This document shows, piece after piece, positions 53,795 through 63,300 of a DNA stretch of 64,000 bases. The DNA is taken from positions 1 through 64,000 of the forward strand of contig CAIOHR010000080.1 of NCBI GenBank assembly GCA_903858115.1. Direction: 5' to 3'. The notes under the pieces are model-generated. The model was not told where the DNA came from, made no database searches, and saw only the letters and a list, made by a program, of their open reading frames with translations. The stretch comes from an uncultured Pirellula sp. GTDB lineage: Bacteria; Planctomycetota; Planctomycetia; Pirellulales; Pirellulaceae. Numbering within the stretch: position 1 is the stretch's first letter; each line of letters opens with the position of its first letter. The translations under genes were made by a program, and so were the position numbers.

Positions 53795-56700
53795 CTACCG
53801 ATTGAGATCTCGATTGTTTTCTGTTTCTAACAATTCAAACTTTTGCTTGAACTCTGGCGTTCCCAAATCCGGCTGTAACAAACGAGTTCCTCGAATCACC
53901 TCCGTGGATTTAGTAAGTTGCTTTTGGCGAACGGCTGAATCCTGAGATGCTAACCCCTCTTGTCGAATGCAAAGGGCGAGATTGTAACGAGCGTCGAAAT
54001 AGGCGTCCTTAAAATCATTGATCTTTCCACCCGTGATTTGCGCAATCTTGTTCCATCCCCAAACGATGTTTTCCTTATTCGCATTCGGATCCGACCCGGC
54101 CCAGGCCTTCTTCAACAGTGCGGCATCTGATTGACCTCCCCAAGCTTGAAGATTGCGCGCCGCCTCCATTTGAATGGTCAGATTCTTAGGCGATTTAATG
54201 AGCATGTCCAAGTAGAGTTTGTGAGCCTCCTCGAACTTTCCAGCACCGGTTTTGCTCATCGCCAATCGAATTCGTGTTTCCAGTGGATTTCGATTCGCTG
54301 CCTTGAGTTCGTCGTCTGTTGCTGAAGCGATTCTGGAATACGCTTGTTCTGCTACTCCCATGAGGGTTTTGGATTGTTCAGAAAGACCAGGTATCGTTGC
54401 CAGGCTCTTGGCGGATGCCAATACAGAACTTCCTGCGGAATCCAAGATACCGATGTCTGAAGTAACAGAAACAAGCTGTTGCACTAGAACGCCTAAGGCA
54501 TTTCCAAGTTTGACTTGCTCACCATTGCCTTTTGTTGATTCGATCTTTGTGCTTATCGACGAAGCAAGACTCCGAAGGGCGTTAGTGAGCAAGACGTCTT
54601 GCCCTGCGGACAATGATTTCATGCGTTCGACGATCGAAGCTACCGTTGCTGCTTCTAGAGGTGTACCGCCCTGGCTGCCTGCGGATTGAACCATCGACTG
54701 CAATTGCAATTTGTAAGCTTCGAGTTTGTCTTTTTTCTCAATCTGCTCATTCGCCTTCACCAGCGCAATGGCGCCTTTCTTAGGATCATCAATCACGATT
54801 TTGGCATCGGTGAGTCGGTCGGACATCAAGTAGAGGTTCGCGAGCGCGTTGACGCCGGAAATCAAGGCCGCGTCAGCTTGATCAGGATCCAACTCATCCC
54901 ATGTCGCTTTAAGTAATTCTTCCGCTTGCTGCTTTAATCTTCTGTCGTCGTCTGTTTCTATCGTTTTGTTTTTCTTGTGTTCAATGAGATTCAGCTGATA
55001 ATCGCGCCAAAACAATTGACCCAGGATGCTTGCACCACTTCCACGATTTCCGCCAAGCTTTACGTATTCGCGGGCCTTGTCGTATTGTTTGTTGATAATC
55101 GCCAGCTTGATCAAGGTATCGAGTGCGTTTTTGCTTTCTTCGCTACCGGCAGCCGAGTCCAACAGATTCTTTGCCAGCGTTTCAAGAGCGGGAAGCAATG
55201 CAGCTTTCTCTTCCTCGGGACGCGATGCGATTAGCTTCGTCAAGGCTACCAAAGCGAACCCACCGCTTTTCTGCGCCTTCTCCGTTCCGCGATCGGTTCG
55301 AACGATTGCTTGCGACAATGCCAACGCTTGCCAGTATTGCTCCGTTCGTAAGTAGAGATATGCAATCAAATACTTGGCTTCCACAAGGTCTTCGCGTGAG
55401 TCCGATTCTCGAAACAATCGCAGAGATTTCTGATAGCTGACAATCGCTTGCGCACGATCATTGGCAACAGCTTCCATGATCTGATTTTTTGACTCCTCGT
55501 CTTTCGCAAGCGAAAGAGTCTTTTCCGCATTCTCTGCGCGATCCAGACGAATACGCGCTTGTGCGATCGCTTCTTCAAAGTTCTTTGGCTCTGGGAGCTT
55601 TTCTTCGGTCTCTTTCTTCGCCATCGAATCCAGCCCGATAGCAGCCAACTGTTTCTTCACAAACTCTTGATGCGGTCCGCGAATCTTGAATAGATACTGA
55701 AGGCTCTCACGCATTTCTCGACGATTGCTGCGAACTAAGCCGTCCTCCTTCTTCTCGTCGAGCGTTTGACCCCACGCCATTCTGGCTTCCACCAAAGCCA
55801 TCTGCAAATCAATCCAGTGTGGCTCGCTTTTCTCTTGGTTCGAGGCTGACTTGAGTGCATCCTCGCCGCGTTGGATGGCAGGTTCGTATTTCGGTGGCGA
55901 GTCCAGTAGATCCAATCGAATCAACCCAGCAATCGATTCGATCTTCCAAGTACGAAAGATCCCACCTTCGTTCACATCCGCAACCCGAGTGAAGCTTTCT
56001 CTCGCCTCTTTCCATTTTCCCAATTTGGATTGAACCTGGGCTCGATAGAGCAGGCTTAACATTCGTCGCCCGGCCTCTTTCGAGCCGGAGGTCTTATCTA
56101 CGATTTCTGAAAGTTTCTTTTCCGATTTTTCTAGCCAACTGCGCCATTCTGCGGAATCTTTATCGTAGGTTTGACTGACAAACTCCAGTGTCTTCGCTTG
56201 TAGTATCTCCGCTTGCCGGTAATCCGCGCGATACTTTTCACGGCGTTGGATATCCTCTTCGGATTGTGCTCGGTTCCCTGCCAAGCCTTCCAGAATAGGC
56301 TTCAGCTCTTCGTTGATACTGACGTAGAGCTTGTTGGCGTCGAGAAACCACTGCCGAGCTTTTGCCTTTAGCTCGGATACTCTAGTCTGGTTTGTTTCTG
56401 TTTTGCTTTCTTCGATGGCCGCTTCGGCACGCGATCGAAGTACATCTCCTAACCGCGTTTGCGCTTCGCTTCTCCGAGGATGGTTGGGCGATGATTCGAC
56501 AAACGACTTCAGGCCTGACTCAATCGAAGTCATGCGTTCTTCTGCGAGCTTTGGCGACTTTATCTCAGGTAAAGACTCTTGCTCTAGAAGGATTCTCTCG
56601 ATTGCTAGATCTGCTTTGAAGCTGGCCGGTAATCGGTCTCTTTTTTCTGCCAACTCCAAATACTTTAGACCGGTCTCGAACATCCGTTCTTGCTTCAATC

Positions 56701-56860
56701 GCTCTAAGAATCGCCTCGAAGGCTCCTCCGCGAGGCACAGCCCAGCGTTGATTTCGAGCATAGCGATCGCGACCGCGATCGACCATGAAAGTCTCGAGAT
56801 TGTCTTTCCTCTAAAGCCTACTGTTTGGGATGAAGAACGAAATGAATGAAACCTATCCAT
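53795..56860 (-). CDS. Large exported TPR-repeat protein
   Basis: A 1021-residue protein with a signal peptide (WSIAVAIAMLEINAGLCLAE, cleavage about residue 45) and an almost entirely helical body with many TPR-like repeats: RLGDVLRSRAEAAIEESKTE, LIAYLYLRTEQYWQALALSQ, ALANLYLMSDRLTDAKIVID and MSKTGAGKFEEAHKLYLDML. No enzymatic motif was seen. It is the first gene of the TPR-TPR-TolQ-ExbD-ExbD operon, and its size suggests a periplasmic scaffold that couples the motor to the outer membrane or to surface structures (inference). Confidence 0.85.
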   Translation of the reverse strand: MDRFHSFRSSSQTVGFRGKTISRLSWSIAVAIAMLEINAGLCLAEEPSRRFLERLKQERMFETGLKYLELAEKRDRLPASFKADLAIERILLEQESLPEIKSPKLAEERMTSIESGLKSFVESSPNHPRRSEAQTRLGDVLRSRAEAAIEESKTETNQTRVSELKAKARQWFLDANKLYVSINEELKPILEGLAGNRAQSEEDIQRREKYRADYRQAEILQAKTLEFVSQTYDKDSAEWRSWLEKSEKKLSEIVDKTSGSKEAGRRMLSLLYRAQVQSKLGKWKEARESFTRVADVNEGGIFRTWKIESIAGLIRLDLLDSPPKYEPAIQRGEDALKSASNQEKSEPHWIDLQMALVEARMAWGQTLDEKKEDGLVRSNRREMRESLQYLFKIRGPHQEFVKKQLAAIGLDSMAKKETEEKLPEPKNFEEAIAQARIRLDRAENAEKTLSLAKDEESKNQIMEAVANDRAQAIVSYQKSLRLFRESDSREDLVEAKYLIAYLYLRTEQYWQALALSQAIVRTDRGTEKAQKSGGFALVALTKLIASRPEEEKAALLPALETLAKNLLDSAAGSEESKNALDTLIKLAIINKQYDKAREYVKLGGNRGSGASILGQLFWRDYQLNLIEHKKNKTIETDDDRRLKQQAEELLKATWDELDPDQADAALISGVNALANLYLMSDRLTDAKIVIDDPKKGAIALVKANEQIEKKDKLEAYKLQLQSMVQSAGSQGGTPLEAATVASIVERMKSLSAGQDVLLTNALRSLASSISTKIESTKGNGEQVKLGNALGVLVQQLVSVTSDIGILDSAGSSVLASAKSLATIPGLSEQSKTLMGVAEQAYSRIASATDDELKAANRNPLETRIRLAMSKTGAGKFEEAHKLYLDMLIKSPKNLTIQMEAARNLQAWGGQSDAALLKKAWAGSDPNANKENIVWGWNKIAQITGGKINDFKDAYFDARYNLALCIRQEGLASQDSAVRQKQLTKSTEVIRGTRLLQPDLGTPEFKQKFELLETENNRDLNR

Positions 56861-57020
56861 GTCCGCACGGCCGAGTTGCTGGAAGAGATGAGAAGACGTC
56901 GTGTTCCCTTAGTATAGCGTATCGTTTGTCATTAGGTATCTTTTGGTCGATTTCGACCGTGCTGAAAAGTTCTCACCGCAGCCCGTGCGTTCCCAAGCGA
57001 TTGCAATGCAACAATAATCG

Positions 57021-58487
57021 CTACCCCCAGGGAGAGCTATCCCATCGATACAGAGTATCTTGAATGCACTCTAAATCGTCCGCCGCCTTTGGTGCCGTGG
57101 GCGATGGCTCTGAGGTCGTACCCGCCTCCCCGAAAAGTTCCGAAGAAGCACTCGACTCGTCCTCTGCTGCGGCTTGTTGAAACGCCTGGTTGATGGTGGC
57201 GCTATTCGAAGTCTGGATTGCGTCAGAATCGGACGAAGTGCGAGTCTCAGTGTCCTTTCGAGCGGAATTGAAAGGGTGCGTTCCGTGTTGAAAGGCAAAG
57301 GATTCTTTCGCACCATCCATAACCTCGACCAATCGCAGTCCGTTGGCCAATGCAATTCCCCGGCAATCTTCATACTCGGGGGAGAAATCGACTTTACCAC
57401 TTGGAAGCTTTGCGATCTTTCCAGAAACTGCCCCCCAGAGAGTGTTGATTTCAATCTTGGCCCTCGGAATGAACGAGCGCGACTGCTTCCGGTGGCGGAT
57501 CCCCAAAGTGCCTGTATGCTCGAACAAGACTTCTTCCATTCGTTTCCCATCTTCTCGACGACACAGAACTGTCAGCAAGACACCTGGTCGATTCTTCTTC
57601 ATTTGGATGGGAATCGTGAAGACGTCGAGCGCACCGTTCTTCCATGCCATCTCCATTGCAAATCCTATTTGCTCTCCACTTACGTCGTCGAGATTCGTTT
57701 CCAAGATGCAGATTTGCTCCGCTTCTGTGAACTCATCGGATGTTGAACTTTGTGGGCTCTTTTTCCCTGGCACTTCATGGCCTAGCAGAACACGGAGCAG
57801 GTTCGGACGGTCAGGCATTTCCCGTTGACCGGAACCATAACCGATTCTGCATACCTGCATGGACGGCATCGGCCCAAATTCATCCACGAGCTCCGCGACG
57901 ATCGCCGCACCGGTCGGAGTGGTCATTTCAAAGGGTAAGCCGCATGGAGCGATGGGCACATTGAAAAGAAGCTCTGCAGTGGCTGGAGCTGGAATACTAA
58001 CCATTCCATGGGCGATCTTGATAGTCCCAGTACCGGTTGGGATCGGTGATGCATAAGCGCGCTGAATTCCTAGCTCGTCCCATGCCACAGCTGTTCCCAC
58101 AATATCGACGATCGAATCGATGGCTCCGATCTCGTGGAAGTGTATTCTTTCCAAAGTCGTACCGTGAACCTTGGCTTCGACTCGGCCCAGTCTTTCAAAG
58201 ATCCGCATTGCTATGTCTTTTGCATTCGTCGAAATCGTGCTCCGTCGAATCATTGCAAGGATCGTGCTGAGATTGCGGTGAACGACCTGGGGCGGATGGT
58301 CGACAGAAAACAATATTCCGCGAAACCCTTTGCGAGACGTTTGGCTCGCGGTCGTTGTCACACCTGTAAGGCCCATGGAGCTCACGGCTGACTGGATTGC
58401 AGCCAGGTCTGCACCTGAATCCAGAAGAGCAGAGACGGTCATGTCTCCACTGATACCGCTCAAACAATCTAAGTATGCAATCTTCAT
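57021..58487 (-). CDS. larC: LarC, nickel-pincer cofactor biosynthesis protein
   Basis: A 488-residue protein of the LarC (DUF111) family. The start MKIAYLDCLSGISGDM, the RIHFHEIGAIDSIVDIVG segment, the IPAPATAELL segment and METNLDDVSGEQ-like ETNLDDVSGEQIGF are characteristic. LarC inserts nickel into the pyridinium bis-thiocarboxylate nucleotide to complete the cofactor of lactate racemase and related enzymes. In Lactobacillus the protein arises by a programmed frameshift; here it is one continuous frame. The last 100 residues are Ser/Thr/Glu-rich and look disordered, longer than usual. LarA, LarB and LarE are not in the window. Confidence 0.93.
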   Translation of the reverse strand: MKIAYLDCLSGISGDMTVSALLDSGADLAAIQSAVSSMGLTGVTTTASQTSRKGFRGILFSVDHPPQVVHRNLSTILAMIRRSTISTNAKDIAMRIFERLGRVEAKVHGTTLERIHFHEIGAIDSIVDIVGTAVAWDELGIQRAYASPIPTGTGTIKIAHGMVSIPAPATAELLFNVPIAPCGLPFEMTTPTGAAIVAELVDEFGPMPSMQVCRIGYGSGQREMPDRPNLLRVLLGHEVPGKKSPQSSTSDEFTEAEQICILETNLDDVSGEQIGFAMEMAWKNGALDVFTIPIQMKKNRPGVLLTVLCRREDGKRMEEVLFEHTGTLGIRHRKQSRSFIPRAKIEINTLWGAVSGKIAKLPSGKVDFSPEYEDCRGIALANGLRLVEVMDGAKESFAFQHGTHPFNSARKDTETRTSSDSDAIQTSNSATINQAFQQAAAEDESSASSELFGEAGTTSEPSPTAPKAADDLECIQDTLYRWDSSPWG

Positions 58488-58596
58488 CGTTGTCCGCTCA
58501 AGGAATTATTCATAGCTGTGACCTTTTTCGATCGCTACTCGAACGACACACGCCTAGAGAGACATTGTAATTGGCCCGATTGGACGGGACATCCGA

Positions 58597-59607
58597 TTAG
58601 GAAAACTCGACGCGAGCTTGAGCATTCATGCTCTTCTTGGCCGTATCAAGAATATGCAAAGCTATACAAGTATCTTCCAAATCACTGGCTTTTCGAACTA
58701 ACGAAGTGACCGCGCGGTGGAATTGACCTAGCATCTGCTGTCCAATCGATAGTTCGGTGTCGAGTGTTTCTTGATGCCTGCCGGCCCCATCGAACCAAAC
58801 GAGTGTCGAAGGAAGATCGACGAATGCCAAGCCTCTTTCGCAGCAGACTTGGATTGCGGCCGGCGGTCGGTAGTTGATCGCTTCGTTCCAAACCTCTGGG
58901 ATGTAAGCCCCACAGCTTATCTGTGCCAAAATCGCTTGGTTATCTGTCTCGGGCGAACCGAAGCCAAGGCTAAACACTTGATAGTCGGCAGTCGAGGTCG
59001 ACTCGGGACTCAAATGCCGTATCGCCTGCACCCAGTTTGGAGTACTGCCAACGATGTAGTTGCACCAGTCAATGAGTTCGAGCAACTCCCTCTGCGAGCG
59101 ACTTTCGAGGGATCTGCCATGCCGCAAATCCCTATTCTCGCAGGCCAACCTGCGATGGCAGAACAGCAATCTAGGACGCCCAAGCCTCGTTGCAATCAAT
59201 TCCTTCAATCGCAGCGTTGCAGGGGCAAATCGCCGGGAGAATTCGTTCATGAAAGCAACGCCAGAAGATTGCGTTCTTTGCTTGATTTCATTCGCGGCAG
59301 TCGAGGTCAGATCGATTTCCGAGCCGCAAAAAATAGCTTTCCCAAAATCGCAGGCCGCGTAAACAGGAACCAGCCGGTACCAATCTTCTTCCAAAACGAA
59401 TATAGCGTCGAGCGATGGCGATTCCATCATCTCACGAAAACTACCAAAAGACGTGGCATCTAGCTCACGGGCCGAGTTTTCCGCTAAAGCCTGTACACTG
59501 TTGTAGACGCCGATGACCTGAAACCGATCACGCATCGAACGAAATGCTGGAAGGTATCTAGACTGCCAATCACGCCCCTGGCCAACAACTCCGATGCGAA
59601 GCTTCAT
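58597..59607 (-). CDS. Gfo/Idh/MocA-type oxidoreductase, divergent
   Basis: A 336-residue protein whose N-terminal Rossmann fold is seen in MKLRIGVVGQGRDWQSRYLP and FGSFREMMESPSLDAIFVL. The family's EKP motif, whose Lys takes part in catalysis, reads CGSEIDL here (FGKAIFCGSEIDL), so this may be inactive or bind a different substrate. The C-terminal domain fits the family (WCNYIVGSTPNWVQAI). The usual reaction would be NAD(P)-dependent oxidation of a sugar or inositol. It follows LarC on the same strand in reading direction toward it, 109 bp apart. No ribosome-binding site is obvious. Confidence 0.85.
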   Translation of the reverse strand: MKLRIGVVGQGRDWQSRYLPAFRSMRDRFQVIGVYNSVQALAENSARELDATSFGSFREMMESPSLDAIFVLEEDWYRLVPVYAACDFGKAIFCGSEIDLTSTAANEIKQRTQSSGVAFMNEFSRRFAPATLRLKELIATRLGRPRLLFCHRRLACENRDLRHGRSLESRSQRELLELIDWCNYIVGSTPNWVQAIRHLSPESTSTADYQVFSLGFGSPETDNQAILAQISCGAYIPEVWNEAINYRPPAAIQVCCERGLAFVDLPSTLVWFDGAGRHQETLDTELSIGQQMLGQFHRAVTSLVRKASDLEDTCIALHILDTAKKSMNAQARVEFS

Positions 59608-59908
59608 ACAAAGGGGCTTTACCGCTTAGTGCGCTTACTCTTTGCGTTCCCTTGACGGACTTTATATCGTGGATTGCTTTTGCAAATAACGTAAATGCGT
59701 CCACGTCGGCGCACCACTTGGCAATCAGGATGTCGATACTTCAACGCCCCAATGGACGAAACGACTTTCATTCTCTATCAACTCCAACAAATCGAGGGCT
59801 GGGAGCGGCCTGAATCGGACACAACCTGGTCGAAAATCGACGCAGCGGAACGACGTAGTATAACGATTCCAAAATTCGCATCAATCTCAAAAAAGAAGGA
59901 AAATCAAC
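59608..59908. promoter_or_regulatory. Divergent gap between the Gfo/Idh/MocA gene and the small unknown gene
   Basis: A 301-bp gap that should carry both promoters. The clear site is the ribosome-binding sequence AAGGA eight bases before the start at 59909. A TTGACG at about 59653 could be a -35 box, but I see no matching -10 box at the right distance. Open frames here (for example 59695 on) have no family-like pattern. Confidence 0.35.
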
Positions 59909-60295
59909 ATGCAGCCAATGCATATCCATGTCGTTCCGCTTCCTGGACATCGATGGACTCAAAGCATGGAGTCTTTTGCCAAGACCGTCTCTGATTGGCC
60001 AGGAATGTACTTTGAGATGGATGGATCTTTTGTGTGGGTTCGCGGGTCCAATTCTGATGCCTCGCGCTCACAAATAGATGGCATGCTTTACGATCGGAAC
60101 GAGTCTATCGAGTACTTCGATCTAAAGGGCACCGCGACCAAAGATAGCTGGTTAGAGCTATTCAACGCTATTCTTGGAAAAACTTCGAAAACCTGCAATC
60201 TTGACGAACTGGACGAAAATCTTCGCGTTCACACGGTATCCCGTGGCGAATACAAATCGGTTCGCCAATTCATCCAGACCATTGACGGCATTTGA
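59909..60295 (+). CDS. Small protein of unknown function
   Basis: A 128-residue protein starting MQPMHIHVVPLPGHRWTQSM with a clear ribosome-binding site (AAGGA). It looks globular: FAKTVSDWPGMYFEMDGSFVW, then a loop, then SWLELFNAILGKTSK and a basic C-terminus. I recognise no family; small planctomycetal proteins with this mixed alpha/beta outline and no signal peptide are common. It converges on the giant dockerin gene, and its 3' end touches the terminator of that gene (60298-60334). Confidence 0.75.
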   Translation: MQPMHIHVVPLPGHRWTQSMESFAKTVSDWPGMYFEMDGSFVWVRGSNSDASRSQIDGMLYDRNESIEYFDLKGTATKDSWLELFNAILGKTSKTCNLDELDENLRVHTVSRGEYKSVRQFIQTIDGI

Positions 60296-60297
60296 GC

Positions 60298-60334
60298 AAA
60301 AAAAAGACTCGCTCCCAATTTTGGCAGCGAGTCT
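60298..60334 (-). terminator. Intrinsic terminator of the giant dockerin gene
   Basis: Perfect 9-bp arms AGACTCGCT (60305-60313) and AGCGAGTCT (60326-60334) around a 12-base loop. On the minus strand the hairpin is followed at once by eight T (60298-60305 as A on the plus strand). This is a textbook rho-independent terminator for leftward transcription from the gene ending at 60366. It may also slow rightward transcripts from the small gene at 59909. Confidence 0.92.
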
Positions 60335-60365
60335 CTACGTCTTCTAGTGTCTCTTTTCCCGACTT

Positions 60366-63300
60366 CTAGCCATGACGAAGGATATCGTCGGCAAGCCCTG
60401 AAAACAGATCATCCTCGCCTGAATCGTCGACGGAGGAAAAATAGTCTGCCAAGCTCCATTCTTCGTCTTCCTCGCCCTCAGCACTCATCATCGGGATGTA
60501 CATCGAATCAATAACCGAGTCGATTGGATCAAGCTTCGCAAACGGCGTGTCAACCAAGACTGCATTCTGCGAATTGCTCACGAATAATGGGGCTGCTTCC
60601 CCTTCCCCTTCTCCTTCTGCCCCGGAACTAGGTACCGTCGGATTGTTCAAGAAATTGACGACGCCCAGAACGTCCAGCGCGGATAGCATCCCATCGGCGT
60701 CCACATCGAAATAATACTTCTCACCACTTTCACCCGAAGCACCTGGTCCGGAATCTCCAGCTAGGAAACCACCGTTTCCAGAATTGAGCGAGTTCACCAG
60801 GATCAGCACGTCGATAGCAGACACAAAACCATCGTTGTCGACGTCATAGGCGTTTCGAAGATTGGTAAACCCTTCTCCGTTACCCGATCCTCCGCTACCC
60901 GTTGCACCAACGATCGTGACGCTATCATTGATGTATCTAATTTGGCTTATAGGAACGGGGGATGTCGGATCGAACATCAACGTGTCATGGAAAGGCGAGA
61001 TATCCGCAGGATTTCCAATGAACTCTGCAATGGAATTCAACAATGCAGAGGGGTTAGCTACCAACGTGACGACAAATTGAAGCTTCTCCGAGAGCTGTTC
61101 ATCTAGAGGGAATGGGTTGCTGCTGCTTTGGAACGAACCAATTTCGTTGATCAATCCAGGAATCCGAACGTCCCCGGATCTTCCAGAGCCGTATTCGGGA
61201 CTATACGAGACTTGGAAGAAAGGTGCAGTCGCTGTACTCTTGACGGATACCAAGCCTGAAGAATAAAGGACGTCTTGGAACGCGGCGAACACACCGTCGA
61301 CATTCGGTCGAGTCGTATCGCCCAATCGGAGATCTCTTACGAATCCGCGAAGCTGGAATTCCGACCCTCGAGTGATTTGAGTAATCTCCTCACCCGCCAA
61401 ATTGGTTACCGAAAGTCGAAGATGCAGCTTGTCATCTCCCTGAACTTCGGATTGAGTTCCTACCTGTACCGTTACGGTTGCCGTCGACTGGAATCCGCGA
61501 GCATCTTGAATGACATACTGGAATTGATCCGTGCCGGTGAAGTCAGTTCTCGGAGTGTAGGTGATTCTATCATCTGCAAAATTCGAAGGCGTACCATTTC
61601 GATCAATAGACACTTGACCGCTCGCGGGATCTCTAACTTGTACGATTTGAATAGGTGCCGAAGAACCTACGATGTCATTCCTTAGTACATCGATCGTGGA
61701 GGGTGTTCCTGCAGTCAATCGAGCGGGTGAATCATCCACTGCGAATGGGAAGTTCACTGTATTAGGAACGATCTCAATTCTTGAGCGACCATAGCTAATT
61801 CTTGATTTGGAAACCGTGGAGCGTGGTTCGTTGTAAAACGTCACGTCGCTTGCAGGAACCCGATCCGCCGGATCGCCAACAAATTCGGCCAAACCTGCAT
61901 TGTTCGCGTTGAACACCAAATCCGCTACCTTCAACGGATCCGGAGAATCCATTGGTGCCGAAGAATTCACAAACGCGCCAAGCTCATCAATAATCCCAGG
62001 AATTCCAGCCGATCCGCCTTGACCATTGAGATACGGGGATGCGAAAGCCACTTGGAAGTCGAAACCGTTTGATGCTACAGGGGAAGCAGGCGCCACCAAT
62101 CCTGAATTGTAAAGCATGTCGAGATACGCGGAGAACACCCCTGGATTCACTACATTCCCAGGAGGAGTCTTGGCACCTTCGATTTCAGGACGCAAGTCGT
62201 CTACAAAAACAGACACCCTAAACTGTTCCCCTTGACGAATCTCGGTGATCGGTTGGCCCGCCATATTGAAGAAGCGGAAATTAAACGCAGCCAAGTTATC
62301 TGTGAAAGCACCAGGAATTGCGTGGACAGTGACGTTTGCTGTCGTCGATTCTCCCAAAGCATCGGTCGCGGTGTACTGGAAGAACTCTGTACCACCAAAA
62401 TTCGGGGCAGGTGTGTATCGAATACTCAATCCACCAGAACCGATAGTCACCGAACCAGTACCGCTGTACTGCACACCGGTGATGACAAGCGCACCACCTC
62501 GGCCTTCTATATCGTTAGCCAACACATTGAGAGGGAAACCTGACGAGTTCGTCGTTACCTCAAACGAGTCATCGACGCCGACTGGATTCAGGAACTGAGC
62601 AAGCACCGAAACGGTGACCTTGGCGGTTTCAGTTCGGCCACTCGCATTGCGAACGGTGTAGGTGAATTCGTCCGTTCCGATAAAGCTCAACGGCGGAACA
62701 TAATTCACTCTGTTGGTTGCGGTGTCGATGGTGACCCGTCCACCGCGAATCCCTGCACTGACCCCAACGATGGTCCATGGTTCGCCTGGCAGTGCAAAGT
62801 CGTTTGCCAACACGTCAATCACATTCGATCGACTGTTCCTGGCTACAGAAACGGTGTCGTTTTGTAGTAGCGTTCGAGGACCATCGCCGATATTGAAAAC
62901 ATAATCTTCAACTTCTCCTGTTGCCGTACGGCCTGCAGGTCCAAGATTCTGAGCTTGGGACAATCGGAACCGAGCAAAGCTACGCGAAACGGCGCCCGAA
63001 GGAATCGTAAACGACGGTGACACGACTCCTGAGGACGATACCAAAAGGTTGCTTACGATTTGTTCGCCAGCATCGGCCCAATCTCCATCACCATTGAAGT
63101 CCATCCAGCCTTGAATGTACGCTGGCGATCCTGTGGTATTGGTAACGTTGAACCGAAGAGCATTCGCACTGTCCGCACGAACGAAAGGAGTCAGCGGTGC
63201 AACTCCGTCTTCATCATCAATGACGCCATTGGTTCCGATCAACCCCACGGTATCATCTGCGTCTGCATTTTGCGATGGCTGACCATCTGGATCCGAGTCC

